Positions 23,090 through 33,893 of a stretch of 64,000 bases of DNA are shown here, piece by piece. The notes below the pieces were generated by a model. The model ran no database searches and was not told where the DNA came from. It saw nothing but the letters and a program-made list of their open reading frames with translations. Each line of letters opens with the position of its first letter. The first letter of the stretch is position 1. Both the position numbers and the translations under genes were made by a program. This DNA comes from Theileria orientalis strain Shintoku (taxonomy: Eukaryota; Apicomplexa; Aconoidasida; Piroplasmida; Theileriidae): the NCBI RefSeq assembly GCF_000740895.1, contig NC_025260.1, positions 496,001-560,000 on the forward strand, read 5' to 3'.

Positions 23090-25156
23090 ATGTTCAGATC
23101 CATCAGTACCGCCGTCATCTCCGAGGCGCACATAAGCTCAAGCAAGGAGCCTGACGGCTCCAAATTTACCAACGGCACCAAGTCCACGCTCGAAGGCACT
23201 ATCTTGGACGTGAATACTTACACAGGGCCATCCGCCAAGTCGTCCAGCCAAAGAAGAGGCCAAATTAGAAAAAGGAGGTCGAACAGCGCCCCGAACAGAC
23301 CGTTCGAGGACGCCGTCGTGACGACCAAAGTGGACGAAATCACAAAAAATTACTCTGGAAGGCAAGTTTGGAATGACACATGAATTAATAGGCCTCTACA
23401 CGAAATATTACACACGGAATGCAGGCAAAGTCTACTATCGACGGGAATGAAGCAGTTAAACCTGTCTGGATTTGTAAATTTAGTATTTGTAATTTTAGTA
23501 GCGATGAATTTTAGAATGGTCATAAACAATTTCCGCAAATACGGTAGGTCAATTTGGACTAATAGATGTCAGGGCTGTTGATGGAAATTCCTAAGGGATT
23601 CACGCAGATGTATGAAGATTGGCCACTTTTAAGGTGCACTTTGAAGGTAAAAGTAGGTGTTAGTGACGGCCTTTCAGACCCATATTGCCATTTTATTCGC
23701 CTGGGCAATAGAACGTTACATAGCGCCCCTCTCAACAAAGCCTCTAACGGTGCCCATGGTCGTTCTGCAGGGCTTAAACATCGTGATAGTTCTACTGTAC
23801 CCATACCTCACAGTCACAACGCATAAAACAGAACCATGTACTTTGAAGTAAATCACAAGTTGCTTTAGCGCTTTCAGCACTCATGCTGATAACATCGGTG
23901 CTCTGGGCCCTAAAGATGTTCTCATTTCACCACGTCTGCTACGACTTTAGGAAGTCAGTTTGGTAAGTTTCGGCGGGAGCATATCTATTCATATTTGTGT
24001 ATTCAAATGTACTTAAAATTGGGAATATACTTAGACGCATAACGTGGTATCTGATACACGTCCTGACTTATTTAGACACTCTAGTGAACAATATCTGATT
24101 AGACAGTATCCTACGCAGACAAGTATTTAACAACTATAAATACATTAACAGGGACGGGGACGATCTACTGCAAGTCTGTAAGATAAGGAAGGAGGCGAAG
24201 ATAGCCTCCAAGTACCCGTACTGCATAAGGCTGAAGGAGTTCTACAGGTTCATCATAATGCCGACGGTGTGCTTCCAGGTAAGCCGAAAACCTCACACAT
24301 TCGCGCAGTTCTACTATCCCATGACGAGCAGGATCAACTGGGTGACGTTCATAAAGCAGTTTTTGCAGTTTATCTTCTTCCTCACAGTCGTAAAGTGGGT
24401 CCCGGGACTATTATAAATTTTCAGGATCCTGGCGGACCAGTACATAGTGGTCGCGGTGACAAACACGTTCACGATGGACGAGTTCAGGTCGGCAAACTTC
24501 TCAACGGTGGCGTGTCACATAATAGACAGGGTAGGTCAACTCGAACTACGGCTTTTCAGATGCTGCTGCTGTCAGTGCCGATCCTTTACTGCTGGCTCCT
24601 GATGTTCGTGGTCATATTCCACTTCTGGTGCAACCTGCTCGCGGAGATCACGAGGTTCGGAGACAGGAGGTTCTACGGCGTAAGTTGCGTGCACCGATTA
24701 ACGACTTCAGGACTGGTGGAACGCGTCGTGCATCGGCGAGTACTGGAGGAAGTGGAACCTGCCGATTCACCAGTTCCTCATAAGGCACATAAGTAAGCCG
24801 CTGCACAACCTGGGCCTGCCTCGGGGGCTGGTCAACATCATAGTGTTCGTGATATCCGCGGCGCTGCACGAGTACCTGATCTCGGTGCCCCTGGGCCTCG
24901 GCTGGACTGGCTACGTGTTCTGGGCGATGATCGCCCAAATACCGCTGCTGCTCATCACGGAGATGGACATGGTAGGACGCCCCGCTCGACACCCTTTTCA
25001 GATTAAGAAGAACAAGACGCTCGGAAACGTGCTCTTCTGGTGTGTGTTCTGTTTCACCGGCCAACCTGTAAGTCACCTCGCAATATTTGGACGTTTTAGC
25101 TCGGCGTCTTACTGTATTGGTACCTCTGGGGAGTTAAGCATGGATCGTTCGTCTAG
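23090..25156 (+). CDS. DGAT1: Diacylglycerol O-acyltransferase 1 (MBOAT family)
   Basis: Twelve exons; most introns are about 30 bp, one near 23967-24152 is about 190 bp, and the first uses a GC donor (23362..23391). A basic cytosolic N-terminus of about 90 residues leads into many hydrophobic segments. Family landmarks: the first helix block FVNLVFVILVAMNFRMVINNF, MEDWPLLR-type QMYEDWPLLRCTL, FHHVCYDFRK, YPYCIRLKEFYRFIIMPTVCFQ, the signature FYGDWWNA with EYWRKWN, and the catalytic His in AALHEYLISVPL. This is the DGAT1/SOAT order; the fatty-acyl pocket signature favours DGAT1 over sterol acyltransferase, though with less certainty. The enzyme makes triacylglycerol from DAG and acyl-CoA in the ER. 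Start is the ATG at 23090. I found no frame break. Confidence 0.88.
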
Positions 25157-25476
25157 CCCTAGTGTAACAAATTTAATCTCGTTTAATCGTACCCATACAT
25201 CAGTAGCCAGGCGGAACCTGTGAAAATTATTGCCACGATGTCCCGAAATAAACTCAAGTGCACCTTTAGACCATGGGGAGGATGGCCATGGATTCAGCCA
25301 CTTTGAAGCTAATCAGGGCGTAATCTGGAAATAACATAGGAAAAATAATACTAAAAGCCATAATCGCATAATATTTAAGAGAATTTGAAAAATGTGTAAG
25401 CGTTTGAACGCTAAGTAACAACAAGTAATATTGTGGAAGGTTAAATGTGTGAATAAATTGCAAAGTAAGACAAAAC
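25157..25476 (+). other. Intergenic spacer
   Basis: 320 bp between DGAT1 and the coiled-coil gene, both plus strand. AT-rich, no gene seen. Confidence 0.4.
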
Positions 25477-27376
25477 ATGACCGAAGACGTGCTTAAAAAT
25501 ATAAGCAATAGGCTGAACAACACTATAAAACAGACGAATGAACTATTTAAGGCAATCAACGCCAAAGGTACGTGCACAGGATAAATACGGTCTAAATTGC
25601 CTAAAACAATACAATTCATGTACTTAGGGACTCTGGATTTCGATACAAGTGCGTTGACTGGCGGAGCCAAGTTAAAAATTATTGACGGTTTTAATTCTCC
25701 TGATAAAAAATGGGCGCTGCCTTACACCCTTCCCGTCACCAAGTCACCCGGAAATGGTACACATTTACCCGTATTTTTAATGTAATTTTGTAGAAGTGAT
25801 CAAAGAAGTCCCTAGTGCCGTCGTTTTGCCTAATCGCCCATCGGGGAGAGGCCCCAAAGAATCCTTCGAGCAGGCCAAGGGGGAGCTCGAACACGATTTT
25901 GTACAAGCTGACCCCAAGTTAGAGGGGAAGTTGGAGGGATGGAACGAAAAACAGAAGAAGGTGTTCTTCAAGTTTGTGGCAGACTCCGAAAACAAGATGC
26001 GCATGGAGAGTCTGAGGCTCCAGGACGAGTACAATAAGCAGCTGGCCTCAAAGTTGGCCATGGTCAGAAACGAGCTCTACGAGTCGAATCGAAGCAACCT
26101 CATGGAGCTCCAGCGCATGCGCCTGGAGAAGGACCGCTGGTCCCTGGAGGAGTCCGAAACCAAAAACGCTCTGTCCAGCGTCTCCACTGCGCTCGAGGGT
26201 CTGCAGAAGGCGTACGACAACTTGCGGGGAGAGCTCGAGGATCGCGAGTTCCAGCTAAACAGCATGGACGGGGAGCTCTTGAACTACGAGAGGCTCGTCG
26301 ACACTCTCAGGTCAGACAACGCGAGCCTGCAGAAGGAGCTGCACGACAAATCTGAGCACGTGACTCGCCTGCAAAACGACGTTTCTGACGCGTACTTGAG
26401 ACTCGAGGCCGAGAGCGGAAAGTGCAGCAGCGCCGAGAGCGAACTCGAGTCAGTCAAGCAGGCCCGAAAGGAGCTCATGCAGCAGAACAAGAGCCTCAGG
26501 GTCCAGCTGGACTCTCTGGCTCTGAAAAACAAGTTCCTGGTCGCCGAGCGTGAAACTCTGGAGAGTCGTAACGCCAAGCTCGAGCGCGAGTTGATCGAGT
26601 TAAACAAGGAGGCTGTGGGCCTGCAAACTCGGCTGCGCAACTTCGAAGTTTCAGAGTCCTCCAAGGTGAGCGCGCTCCAGGAGCGGGTGGATTCTCTGAC
26701 CCAAAAGCTTAAGGAGGCCCAGGTCGACCTCGTTGCCCTGGACAAACGCGCCGAGGTCGAGGGCCTTAACAGGCAGGTCCAGACCCTAAAGGCTCAGCTG
26801 AAGCAGGCCAACTCCGACAACGACGCCCTCTTCAAGGAGAACGCGACTCTGCAGAAGAAGTGGGACCAGGAGAAGGCCCTGGTCAAGGAACATCTGAACA
26901 ACCTCTACGAGGCCAAGTGCAGGGCCCACTCGCTCAGGTCCGAGGTCAGGAGCCTCAAGGAGAGCCTCGCTTGGGCCTCGAGGCACCTCAACTCCCACTC
27001 TGCGGCCAGTTTTAGTCCCCCGAGCTCCGACCCTGGTGCTCCCGACTCAGCCGAGGTCGACCTGTCGTTCCTGAAGGAGGCGCTTGCCGACAAGGGAGCG
27101 GCTGACTCAGTCAAAAGGCGCGACCTCTTCGCCCCGACCATGTTCGACTGCCCCGACCCTGAGACGCAGGCTAAGATCGACGAGCTTGAGAAGGCTCTCA
27201 CCGAGCTTCACTTGGAGAAGGACCGTCTCGAGTCTGAAATGACTCGCTGCAAGCTCGGCCCCGGCTCCCCTACCATGCAGAGGAGGCAGCACTTCCTCCT
27301 CGAGCGCAAGGTTTCTGAGACCGTGAGGAAGATAAACGACGTTTCCGGCGAAATAAAGACTCTGTACAACAATTAG
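25477..27376 (+). CDS. Long coiled-coil protein, unrecognised
   Basis: Three exons: a short first exon of 31 codons, a second with a GTLDFDTSALTGG segment, and a long third exon from about 25793. The protein is about 590 residues. Residues about 100-480 are an almost continuous coiled coil rich in Glu, Lys, Leu and Gln, with repeated heptads; a Ser/Pro-rich break follows (about 470-490: SFSPPSSDPGAPDS) and a second short coil closes the protein. No signal peptide or membrane segment. The globular N-terminal part (about residues 30-90) may carry the specific function. Cytoskeletal, centrosomal or vesicle-tethering roles are all possible; nothing in the sequence decides. Coding GC is high compared with its introns. 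Confidence 0.8.
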
Positions 27377-27521
27377 CGTGAGAGACTAATGTTTACGCAC
27401 TGCGTGACTCCCACCGGGTATTCTAGCTAGCGGGTACATACAATTCACAAATTTATGAACACAGTTGAACGCAGCCACTGGCTCGCCGAATTTTTCGCAG
27501 ACTTCGTCGACTACGCCACTG

Positions 27522-28760
27522 TCACTTGTCTGTTACTACCTTCCTGCCCTGTTCGTCCAGTTTTACTGCAAAGGGGCCCGGAATTTTTCCCAGGTGCTCG
27601 CTGTAGAGTGACTTCCTGCCCTTATGTGAGTCCGGGTTGTTTTCCACGTAGTGCGCCACTGTTCTGAACATGTAGTCTCCTATCAGTGGCATTTGCGGGG
27701 ACAGGTGCGCCTTGTACCTCTTAACTGCCTCCTCGTCCTGGGACGCTATCCTCAGGTCGTAGAGACCCACCTTTTCCGAAATCGCGTTTAAGTACGAGCC
27801 GTACTTGAGCGTTTTATCTCTGCTGCACAGGAAGTCCCTCACGTACCTGGCCGACTTCACCAGCGTTGCGCAGTGGTACTTTAATCTATTCAGCCGCTCC
27901 GACGAGTCGAGTGCTTTGTTCCTCAGGCAGCTCACTATCTCCTCTCCAATCAGCTCAATCTCGATTTCGTAGGTCGAGCTCTGCGATGACGTGTGGCCCT
28001 TCGTCTCCGTTACTTCCTCCACCTTCGAGAGGTCGAAGCGCACCTTTCCCGGCTTACTTATGTACGAGTCGCGCAGCCTTTTTCTGCAGTGCTTTGCGTT
28101 GCTCGTCGTGGGCAGGCTGGCCAGCTGCACCTTGTACTCCAGGTTAACTGCGATCCTGAAGTCGAGCAGGTCCTGCTGCGCGTACTCTTCCGACTCTTCG
28201 CTTTCCTGGTTTGAGCCCGAGCTGATGTTCCACTTCAGCAGGTTGACCTTGCGTATCGACTCGAACCCTGCGTCCTTGCTGGTTTTACTTCCTGCGTTGT
28301 CCGTCTGCACGCTAATCCTAACTAGCTCTTCGTACCCTGGTATCTCAAAGAACCGATTAATTGTGCTCACATTGGGCTTCTTCGTCCACTCGTCTTTGTT
28401 TTTCTCCTGATCTGCCACTTCTGAGATTAGGTTCTTGAAGGAATTGTACTGTTCTTCCGTCACCCCTGGGACAAACTTGACTGGTGCTCTCGTGGACACC
28501 AGTGTATCTGTCGTCAGGGGCAGGCTGAACCGCTGCTCAGACCTCACGTTCTGCACGGTGCCCAGCCTAACTTCCACCTCGAGCTGGCACTCGGCTCTAC
28601 CGCCTTCTAGGCCCTTGGCCGAGAAGTGATTTTTCTCCAAAGCGTCACACAGGGGCCCATATAGGGACAAATAATCGATTCTCTCTGACAGCAATGAGGC
28701 GAGAGAGTCACAATCTAAAGCTGAACTGCCGTTAATGGTGTTTAAAGGCTCTGAAATCAT
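27522..28760 (-). CDS. mRNA 5'-triphosphatase (Cet1-like, triphosphate tunnel metalloenzyme)
   Basis: Intronless, 412 residues. The three Cet1 beta-strand motifs are visible in order: QLEVEVRLG near residue 60 (metal-binding Glu pair), DFRIAVNLEYKV near 205 (Asp/Arg/Glu strand), and KVRFDLSKVEEV followed by STYEIEIELIG near 245-275 (metal-binding Glu pair). These line the eight-strand tunnel of metal-dependent RNA triphosphatases of fungi, microsporidia and apicomplexans, which differ from the cysteine phosphatase type of the mammalian host. The enzyme removes the gamma-phosphate of nascent mRNA before guanylylation. A Ser/Glu-rich linker (SNQESEESEEY) separates motifs A and B. Start ATG at 28760; it faces the cyclophilin across a shared promoter. 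Confidence 0.85.
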   Translation of the reverse strand: MISEPLNTINGSSALDCDSLASLLSERIDYLSLYGPLCDALEKNHFSAKGLEGGRAECQLEVEVRLGTVQNVRSEQRFSLPLTTDTLVSTRAPVKFVPGVTEEQYNSFKNLISEVADQEKNKDEWTKKPNVSTINRFFEIPGYEELVRISVQTDNAGSKTSKDAGFESIRKVNLLKWNISSGSNQESEESEEYAQQDLLDFRIAVNLEYKVQLASLPTTSNAKHCRKRLRDSYISKPGKVRFDLSKVEEVTETKGHTSSQSSTYEIEIELIGEEIVSCLRNKALDSSERLNRLKYHCATLVKSARYVRDFLCSRDKTLKYGSYLNAISEKVGLYDLRIASQDEEAVKRYKAHLSPQMPLIGDYMFRTVAHYVENNPDSHKGRKSLYSEHLGKIPGPFAVKLDEQGRKVVTDK

Positions 28761-29131
28761 TTCCAGTTAAAAATTAATGAATAAATGGTTGAAATCATGT
28801 TAAATTTATAAGTGTATCACAAACATATATTTAAATAGTGTTTTAAGTTCAATCAGAATACTTGATCGTGAGAGTTTAATGTGAATATGATGTGTTAATA
28901 ATTTTAAGAAGACAAGTACAAAATTTTACAAAAACCGTTAATTTTACAATGATTTTATGTGTATCAAGTGTATATTGCTATGTTGATGTGTGTCCGTTAA
29001 AATTTGATACAATGGAATCTACACCCCATTATCAACTAAAAGCTATACGATTACAAATAATCTTCACTGTTATTTTTGATTCCGTCAACCCTTTGATTGG
29101 ATTCTATTTAAACCTTGCTATTGATTTTCTG
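28761..29131. other. Divergent promoter region with an open frame leading into the cyclophilin
   Basis: AT-rich gap between the RNA triphosphatase (-) and the cyclophilin (+). The cyclophilin frame stays open back to about 28880, with in-frame ATGs at 28949 and near 29011, so part may be coding. Confidence 0.5.
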
Positions 29132-29906
29132 ATGCACCTTGGACATTACACCAAACTATTGATCTTACTGTTTCAGTTGTTTGGCATTTGTTCCTGTTTA
29201 AAGTTTTATAACCCACTAAATACCCAACCTTCCTTTATAAATAACTCTTTTTTTGTTAAAAAAAATCGATTTATCAGATTATTTTCGGAAACCGAAGACA
29301 ATATGACAACCAGACCACGTGTGTTTTTTGATTTATCCGTCGGTGGACAAAAAGTCGGTCGTGTAGTTTTTGAGGTTCGTTTTTTAATTTAATATTTTTT
29401 CAGCTGTTCAGCGACGTTGTCCCCAAGACTGCCGAGAACTTCCGTCTGTTGTGTACCGGCGAGAAGAGCACGCCCTCTCAACTGCTACACTATAAGTACG
29501 TTTCTTCAGTTTAGACATTTTTTTAGGGGATCAACATTCCACCGCGTCATTCCGCAGTTCATGTGCCAGGGCGGCGACTTCACCCGCCACAACGGCACCG
29601 GCGGAAGGAGTGTGTACGGAGAGAAATTTGCGGACGAGAACTTTAAGCTGAAGCACGACAGGCCTTACCTGTTGTCCATGGCAAATGCGGGACCAAATAC
29701 CAACGGCTCCCAGTTTTTCATTACAACGGTCGTCACGAGCTGGCTGGACGGCAAGCACGTCGTCTTCGGAGAGGTATGCCAAGCGCTCAAACACTTAAAT
29801 TTAGGTCGTCGAGGGCAAAGACGTGGTTAAGAAGGTCGAGGCGGTTGGAACTCCAAGCGGCTCTCCAACTAAGAAGGTGGTCATAGAGGACTGCGGCCAA
29901 CTGTAA
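29132..29906 (+). CDS. Cyclophilin (peptidyl-prolyl isomerase) with a possible secretory leader
   Basis: Four exons; introns start near 29374, 29496 and 29775. From the internal ATG at 29303 the protein is a standard cyclophilin A type: [11 protein letters not shown], then [15 protein letters not shown] with the catalytic Arg and Phe, [11 protein letters not shown], and the cyclosporin-contacting Trp of [13 protein letters not shown]. The loop after CTGEK is short ([11 protein letters not shown]). The frame upstream of 29303 is open and encodes a credible signal sequence from the ATG at 29132 (hydrophobic [14 protein letters not shown]) followed by an Asn/Lys-rich, acid-poor stretch like an apicoplast transit peptide. 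I chose 29132 as a possible start; 29303 would give a cytosolic form. Which is used cannot be settled from sequence. Confidence 0.8.
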
Positions 29907-29999
29907 TCTTTTGCGATTCAACTTGATGTTCATTAAGTGTAATTATTGATATAAACTATTCATGATTATCATATGATAAAAATTATTTTTACAAAGTCT

Positions 30000-30734
30000 C
30001 TATGTCATACATATGGGATGGAATTTGCCGAAGTCGTTGAAGTAGTACCCGTTCGATGTGTTGTCCAGCTTCTTGTCGTACCCGTTCATGCACTCAAGAA
30101 CGGCACAGTCCACTATGTGTCCGAACCTGAAGTGCCTTTTGTGGACTATTTCCTCGAAGTAGAAGCAGGCCTTGCAGCTCTCCTTGACCTCGGTGCCTGA
30201 GACCGGGGTGCACTTTATCTTCAGGTTCTGGAGGTTGCTGTAGTCATCAGACTCAGATTCACTGCTCAAGTTCAACACCTTGAAGGGGCGACCCCCAGTC
30301 TTGAGTCTGTTGAGGTTCCTTTCGAAGTTTTTGGCGAAAGTTTCAGCGTCCTTAAGCGGCATATAAAACTTTTGGCTGACGCTGGCGTGGCTACCATCTT
30401 CGGAGATTGTGCATTCCGCAATCGTGCTATCGTGAGGCTTCCCGCTTCCGAACTCGGATTTCGAAAACGAAATATCATTATGTGAGTCTTCTGTGAAGTT
30501 AACGGGGTTGGAATCTTCAGGATTCTCCAAGTTACTTTTTAAAAAAAGTCTAACCAGGGAATCAAGCTGCGGTTTATCTTTTGTTTTGTAGTAAATATCG
30601 TTAAATGATTGCAAAAATTCAGACAAATGGTTCTTGTATTCGGATTTGTCATATTTGTGCCTGCAAATGAGGCCATGAGATTCCACCAGAAAAAAGTTAA
30701 ATGATAAATATATTAAGAAGAAAATGTACATCAT
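30000..30734 (-). CDS. Secreted Cys-containing protein, unrecognised
   Basis: Single exon, 244 residues, start ATG at 30734. Residues 1-19 are a clear signal peptide (MMYIFFLIYLSFNFFLVES). The mature part is hydrophilic with a Ser/Asp-rich middle (about residues 70-100). The C-terminal third is cysteine-rich: CTPVSG, ESCKACFYF, VDCAVLECMN and a terminal ICMT, suggesting disulphide bonds. No membrane anchor, repeats or known domain. It converges on the cyclophilin, 93 bp away. A secreted or parasitophorous/host-interface role is possible from the signal peptide alone. Confidence 0.78.
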   Translation of the reverse strand: MMYIFFLIYLSFNFFLVESHGLICRHKYDKSEYKNHLSEFLQSFNDIYYKTKDKPQLDSLVRLFLKSNLENPEDSNPVNFTEDSHNDISFSKSEFGSGKPHDSTIAECTISEDGSHASVSQKFYMPLKDAETFAKNFERNLNRLKTGGRPFKVLNLSSESESDDYSNLQNLKIKCTPVSGTEVKESCKACFYFEEIVHKRHFRFGHIVDCAVLECMNGYDKKLDNTSNGYYFNDFGKFHPICMT

Positions 30735-31369
30735 CTTATTTTATATTCAACAGCAAGGAAATAAAAACTATTGTTAACTAGATGAGTCATATTAAACCTG
30801 TGAAATTCCATAAATTCATGGGGAATGTGTAATGTGAATATATTATAAATAGGGATACGTATAATAAGTCCGATGTTAGCAAAAAGGTTAATAATACATA
30901 AATGACAAAATTATTTGTTTTAGAAGTAAGGGATGTAGGATTTGAATTGAACAGAGAAATATGTATGATTTATGGATACTCCTAATATCACAAAGTTTTA
31001 ATCTAACGTGAAAGAATTTGTAAATATATCAAATTTAAATTGCTGGGATTAATGAACTATGTTTGTACACATTCACTCTGGCACACGTTTACGTCCATAA
31101 ATTAACAAAAATCGGCATAATCGCCAATGTTTCTTGAACGAAATATCCAGACGTTAACATTTTAACAGTTTGTAGTGATAAAGAAAATAGTTTTAGGCGA
31201 TAAATTTAACTTTACTCCCCATAGCAATCCCTTGGTGTTTACACCAGCTCGTTGATTAGTTTAGTTGAAATTATTTTTTCCAGATGCCATTTAAGTATAT
31301 TATATAGATTTCAAAGCTTCTGGCACTCCATTTTGATACCCGCATACGAGTTTATATGCTTATCATATT
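30735..31369. other. AT-rich divergent intergenic region
   Basis: 635 bp between the secreted protein (-) and DLST (+). It contains one oriented TTACACAT site; no gene seen. Confidence 0.5.
30825..30832 (-). promoter_or_regulatory. TTACACAT motif upstream of the secreted Cys protein
   Basis: ATGTGTAA on the plus strand, about 90 bp upstream of the minus-strand start at 30734, in the gene's orientation. Confidence 0.4.
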
Positions 31370-33225
31370 ATGTCATTACATCGTAGATTTTTGAGCTCTT
31401 CCTTCAAAAGTTTAAACAGCATAGTCAGGAACGCCAACTCCTATAGATACTATTCGATTTTATCATGTTCTAGATTTAACATTGTTGAATCTTCCGGTGT
31501 GTACCGAGATAAAGTTGTCCACCTGAAGTACAACAACAACAATCAGCCAGTTTTCGTCGGTAACCGTCATTTCTCTAAAGGTAACGCATAGATTGAAATA
31601 ATCACGTTCAGATGTTAAAGTCATAAATGTACCCACTTTGGGCGATTCCATCAGCGAGGGTACTCTGACCAAATGGGCAAAGTCAGTCGGAGATTTCGTC
31701 CACGTCGACGACGTCATTGCCGTTGTTGAGACTGACAAGGTTACGCTTGACGTAAACGCGCCAGTGGCTGGAGTGTTGGTGAAGCAGTACTCTGGAGCCG
31801 GTAAGTTTGTCTTTAAATATTTTGCTCAGGGGAGACCATCTTCGTCGGAAAGCCGCTGGTTGAGCTTGATACCTCCGCCAAGCCGCCGGAGAAGGCGCCT
31901 GAGCCCAAGGAAGCGCCAAAGGCAGAGGAGCCTGCACCTAAGCCCTTTGAGAGTAAGCCGCCTCCGAAGGCAGAGTCCGCGCCCGCGAAGGACACAAAGC
32001 CCGCTGCCCCGAAGCAGCCCCCTCAGGCCGATCCGAAGCCTCTGAGTGCCCTTGAAGGCCCAGGCCCTTTGAGCATGGGACCCCCAAAAGTCGTGCCTGC
32101 CTCGGACATGGAGCCTGAAACCAGAGTAAGTTGCCATTTCCCCAAATAAGCTCAGGTTCCCCTGACGAGGATGCGCATGAGGATTGCAGAGAGACTCAAG
32201 TACGCTCAGTCCGAGAACGTGATGCTGACGACCTTCAACGAGTGCGACATGAGCGAGATCACGAGAGTGAGGAAGATGCTCAACGAGTCGGGCGAGGTCT
32301 CCTGTAAACTCGGCTTCGTGTCGGCGTTTATGCGCGCGTCCACCCTCGCTCTGCTGAAGATGCCCATTATGAATTCATGTAAGTATACCATACTGACACC
32401 GTGCACTCTACTGCTGGTTATTAGACAGCTCTCAACTCGCTCTCATTATTCGTTTAGACATTGACGGAAATGAGATGGTCACTAAAAACTACGTTGACAT
32501 TTCAGTTGCCGTCGCCACCCCGACTGGCCTGCTCGTGCCGGTCGTCAGGAACTGCGAGTCCAAAAACTGGGAAGATCTCGAACTCGTAAGTTTATCATTG
32601 CCTAGGCTTTGATCCGCATCACCTGCGATGACCTCTCCTATTTTAATCTAATTCACTCGTAGTCGCTCGCCGATATGGCCCTTAGGGCCCGGGAGGGCCG
32701 CATAACTGTGGAAGACATGACTGGAGGCACCTTCACGATTTCAAACGGTACCCGGTTTTGTATCACTGTTATTCAGGCGGAGTCTACGGGAGCCTAATGA
32801 GCACGCCCATAATTAACCCCCCTCAGTCTTCAATTTTAGGTACCGACTATTCAAATTATAGCATATAAGTTATCTGTCCACGTGGCCCTAGTGACTGCGC
32901 TTGTTCTGCACTTAGCTACTTATTTACACTTGTTATATCATGTTTAATGTGCCCATTTTGTTATATCATGTTTATTCTATTAACCTTATTGTGTCACGCT
33001 TATTCCATTAACCTTATTGTGTCACGCTTATTCCATTATCATAACTTAGGTATGCACGCGATAATAAAAAGGCCGGTTGTGCGCGACGACGCCGTTGTCA
33101 TACGACCGATGATGAATCTTGCCCTGACCTACGATCACAGACTCATTGACGGAAGGGACGCCGTTACATTTTTGAATACCATAAAGAAGTTCATTGAGAA
33201 CCCGTCCCTGTTACTTCTCAAATAG
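31370..33225 (+). CDS. DLST: Dihydrolipoamide succinyltransferase (E2 of 2-oxoglutarate dehydrogenase)
   Basis: Eight exons. The first encodes a mitochondrial presequence rich in Arg, Ser and Tyr ([12 protein letters not shown]). The lipoyl domain follows, with lipoylated Lys in [12 protein letters not shown] Pro/Ala/Lys-rich flexible linker (about residues 160-240) joins it to the catalytic domain. I see no peripheral-subunit-binding domain, as in animal E2o. The catalytic motif [11 protein letters not shown], with His and Asp of HxxxDG, is intact near the C-terminus, as are MRMRIAERL and [10 protein letters not shown]. The protein forms the core of the TCA-cycle 2-oxoglutarate dehydrogenase complex. 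The last intron, about 210 bp, is unusually long for this locus and carries tandem repeats. Confidence 0.93.
32972..33038. repeat. 28-bp tandem repeat in the last DLST intron
   Basis: Units at 32972-32999 and 33000-33027 differ at one base (TTATTC[T/C]ATTAACCTTATTG core), with a partial third to 33038. Upstream a 17-base TTGTTATATCATGTTTA block also occurs twice. Repeats expand this intron to about 210 bp. Confidence 0.85.
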
Positions 33226-33356
33226 CATTGGCTGTTTTACTCATTTTAACACTCGTATAATCTTTTAGTAACGTTTATGTACACGTTTCGACACTGCTTA
33301 ACATATGTATTTTTGTGGTAGATTAGTTGTATAATGGCTTATGTATACTTTGTATT

Positions 33357-33456
33357 AGCATAGGTATATGTTGTAGTAACATGGTCATGTTGTAATAGCA
33401 TAGGTATATGTTGTAGTAACATGGTCATGTTGTACTAGCATAGGTATATGTTGTAA
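33357..33456. repeat. 40-bp tandem repeat, about 2.5 copies
   Basis: Units begin at 33357, 33397 and 33437 with AGCATAGGTATATGTTGTA; the first two are 40 bp and differ at one base near the end, the third is partial. Confidence 0.9.
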
Positions 33457-33689
33457 CGGGTATAATGTATTGTACTGGCGTAAAGGCGGTAAATAACGTA
33501 GATGTGTAAGGCATAAAATATAATATTGATAATTGTAGCTTTCAAGTAGTAGTTTAACGTTTGATAGACTGGGTTGAGAATTGTTAGTTTGAAGCTCCAG
33601 CAGTGAGTGTTTACTAACTGATCATCGTAGTCTTTTGAATTCTGATGGCCACTGTGTGTTGCTGTGTGCCGTATTGTGTTAACAGTGTT

Positions 33690-33880
33690 TACAGAGTTTC
33701 CAGTGAGTCACTCTAGGTGATGTTATTTCAGTGGGTGTTACTTAAGGTGAGATAGTGCCACCAATCTTAGTGGGTGATATGCATTGCTTCCAGTGGGCGT
33801 TGCTGTAATTTAAATGCGTGGCATTAGTCTTAGTGGGTGTCACTATATAGGGGATGGGCCATTAGTGGGCGTCGCCTTGG
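33690..33880. repeat. Degenerate array of AGTGGGTG/AGTGGGCG words
   Basis: The octamer AGTGGG[T/C]G appears five times with a related AGTGAGTC earlier, at irregular 35-50 bp spacing, in the 200 bp before the stop of the giant gene. Sequences between are not clearly repeated. Confidence 0.6.
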
Positions 33881-33893
33881 GCACTATAACCGA

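Larger units (their letters stand above)
33226..33893. other. Repeat-bearing spacer between convergent DLST and the giant USP-like gene
   Basis: 668 bp with a 40-bp tandem repeat and a degenerate AGTGGG(T/C)G array (both listed). No gene seen. Both neighbours end here. Confidence 0.6.
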
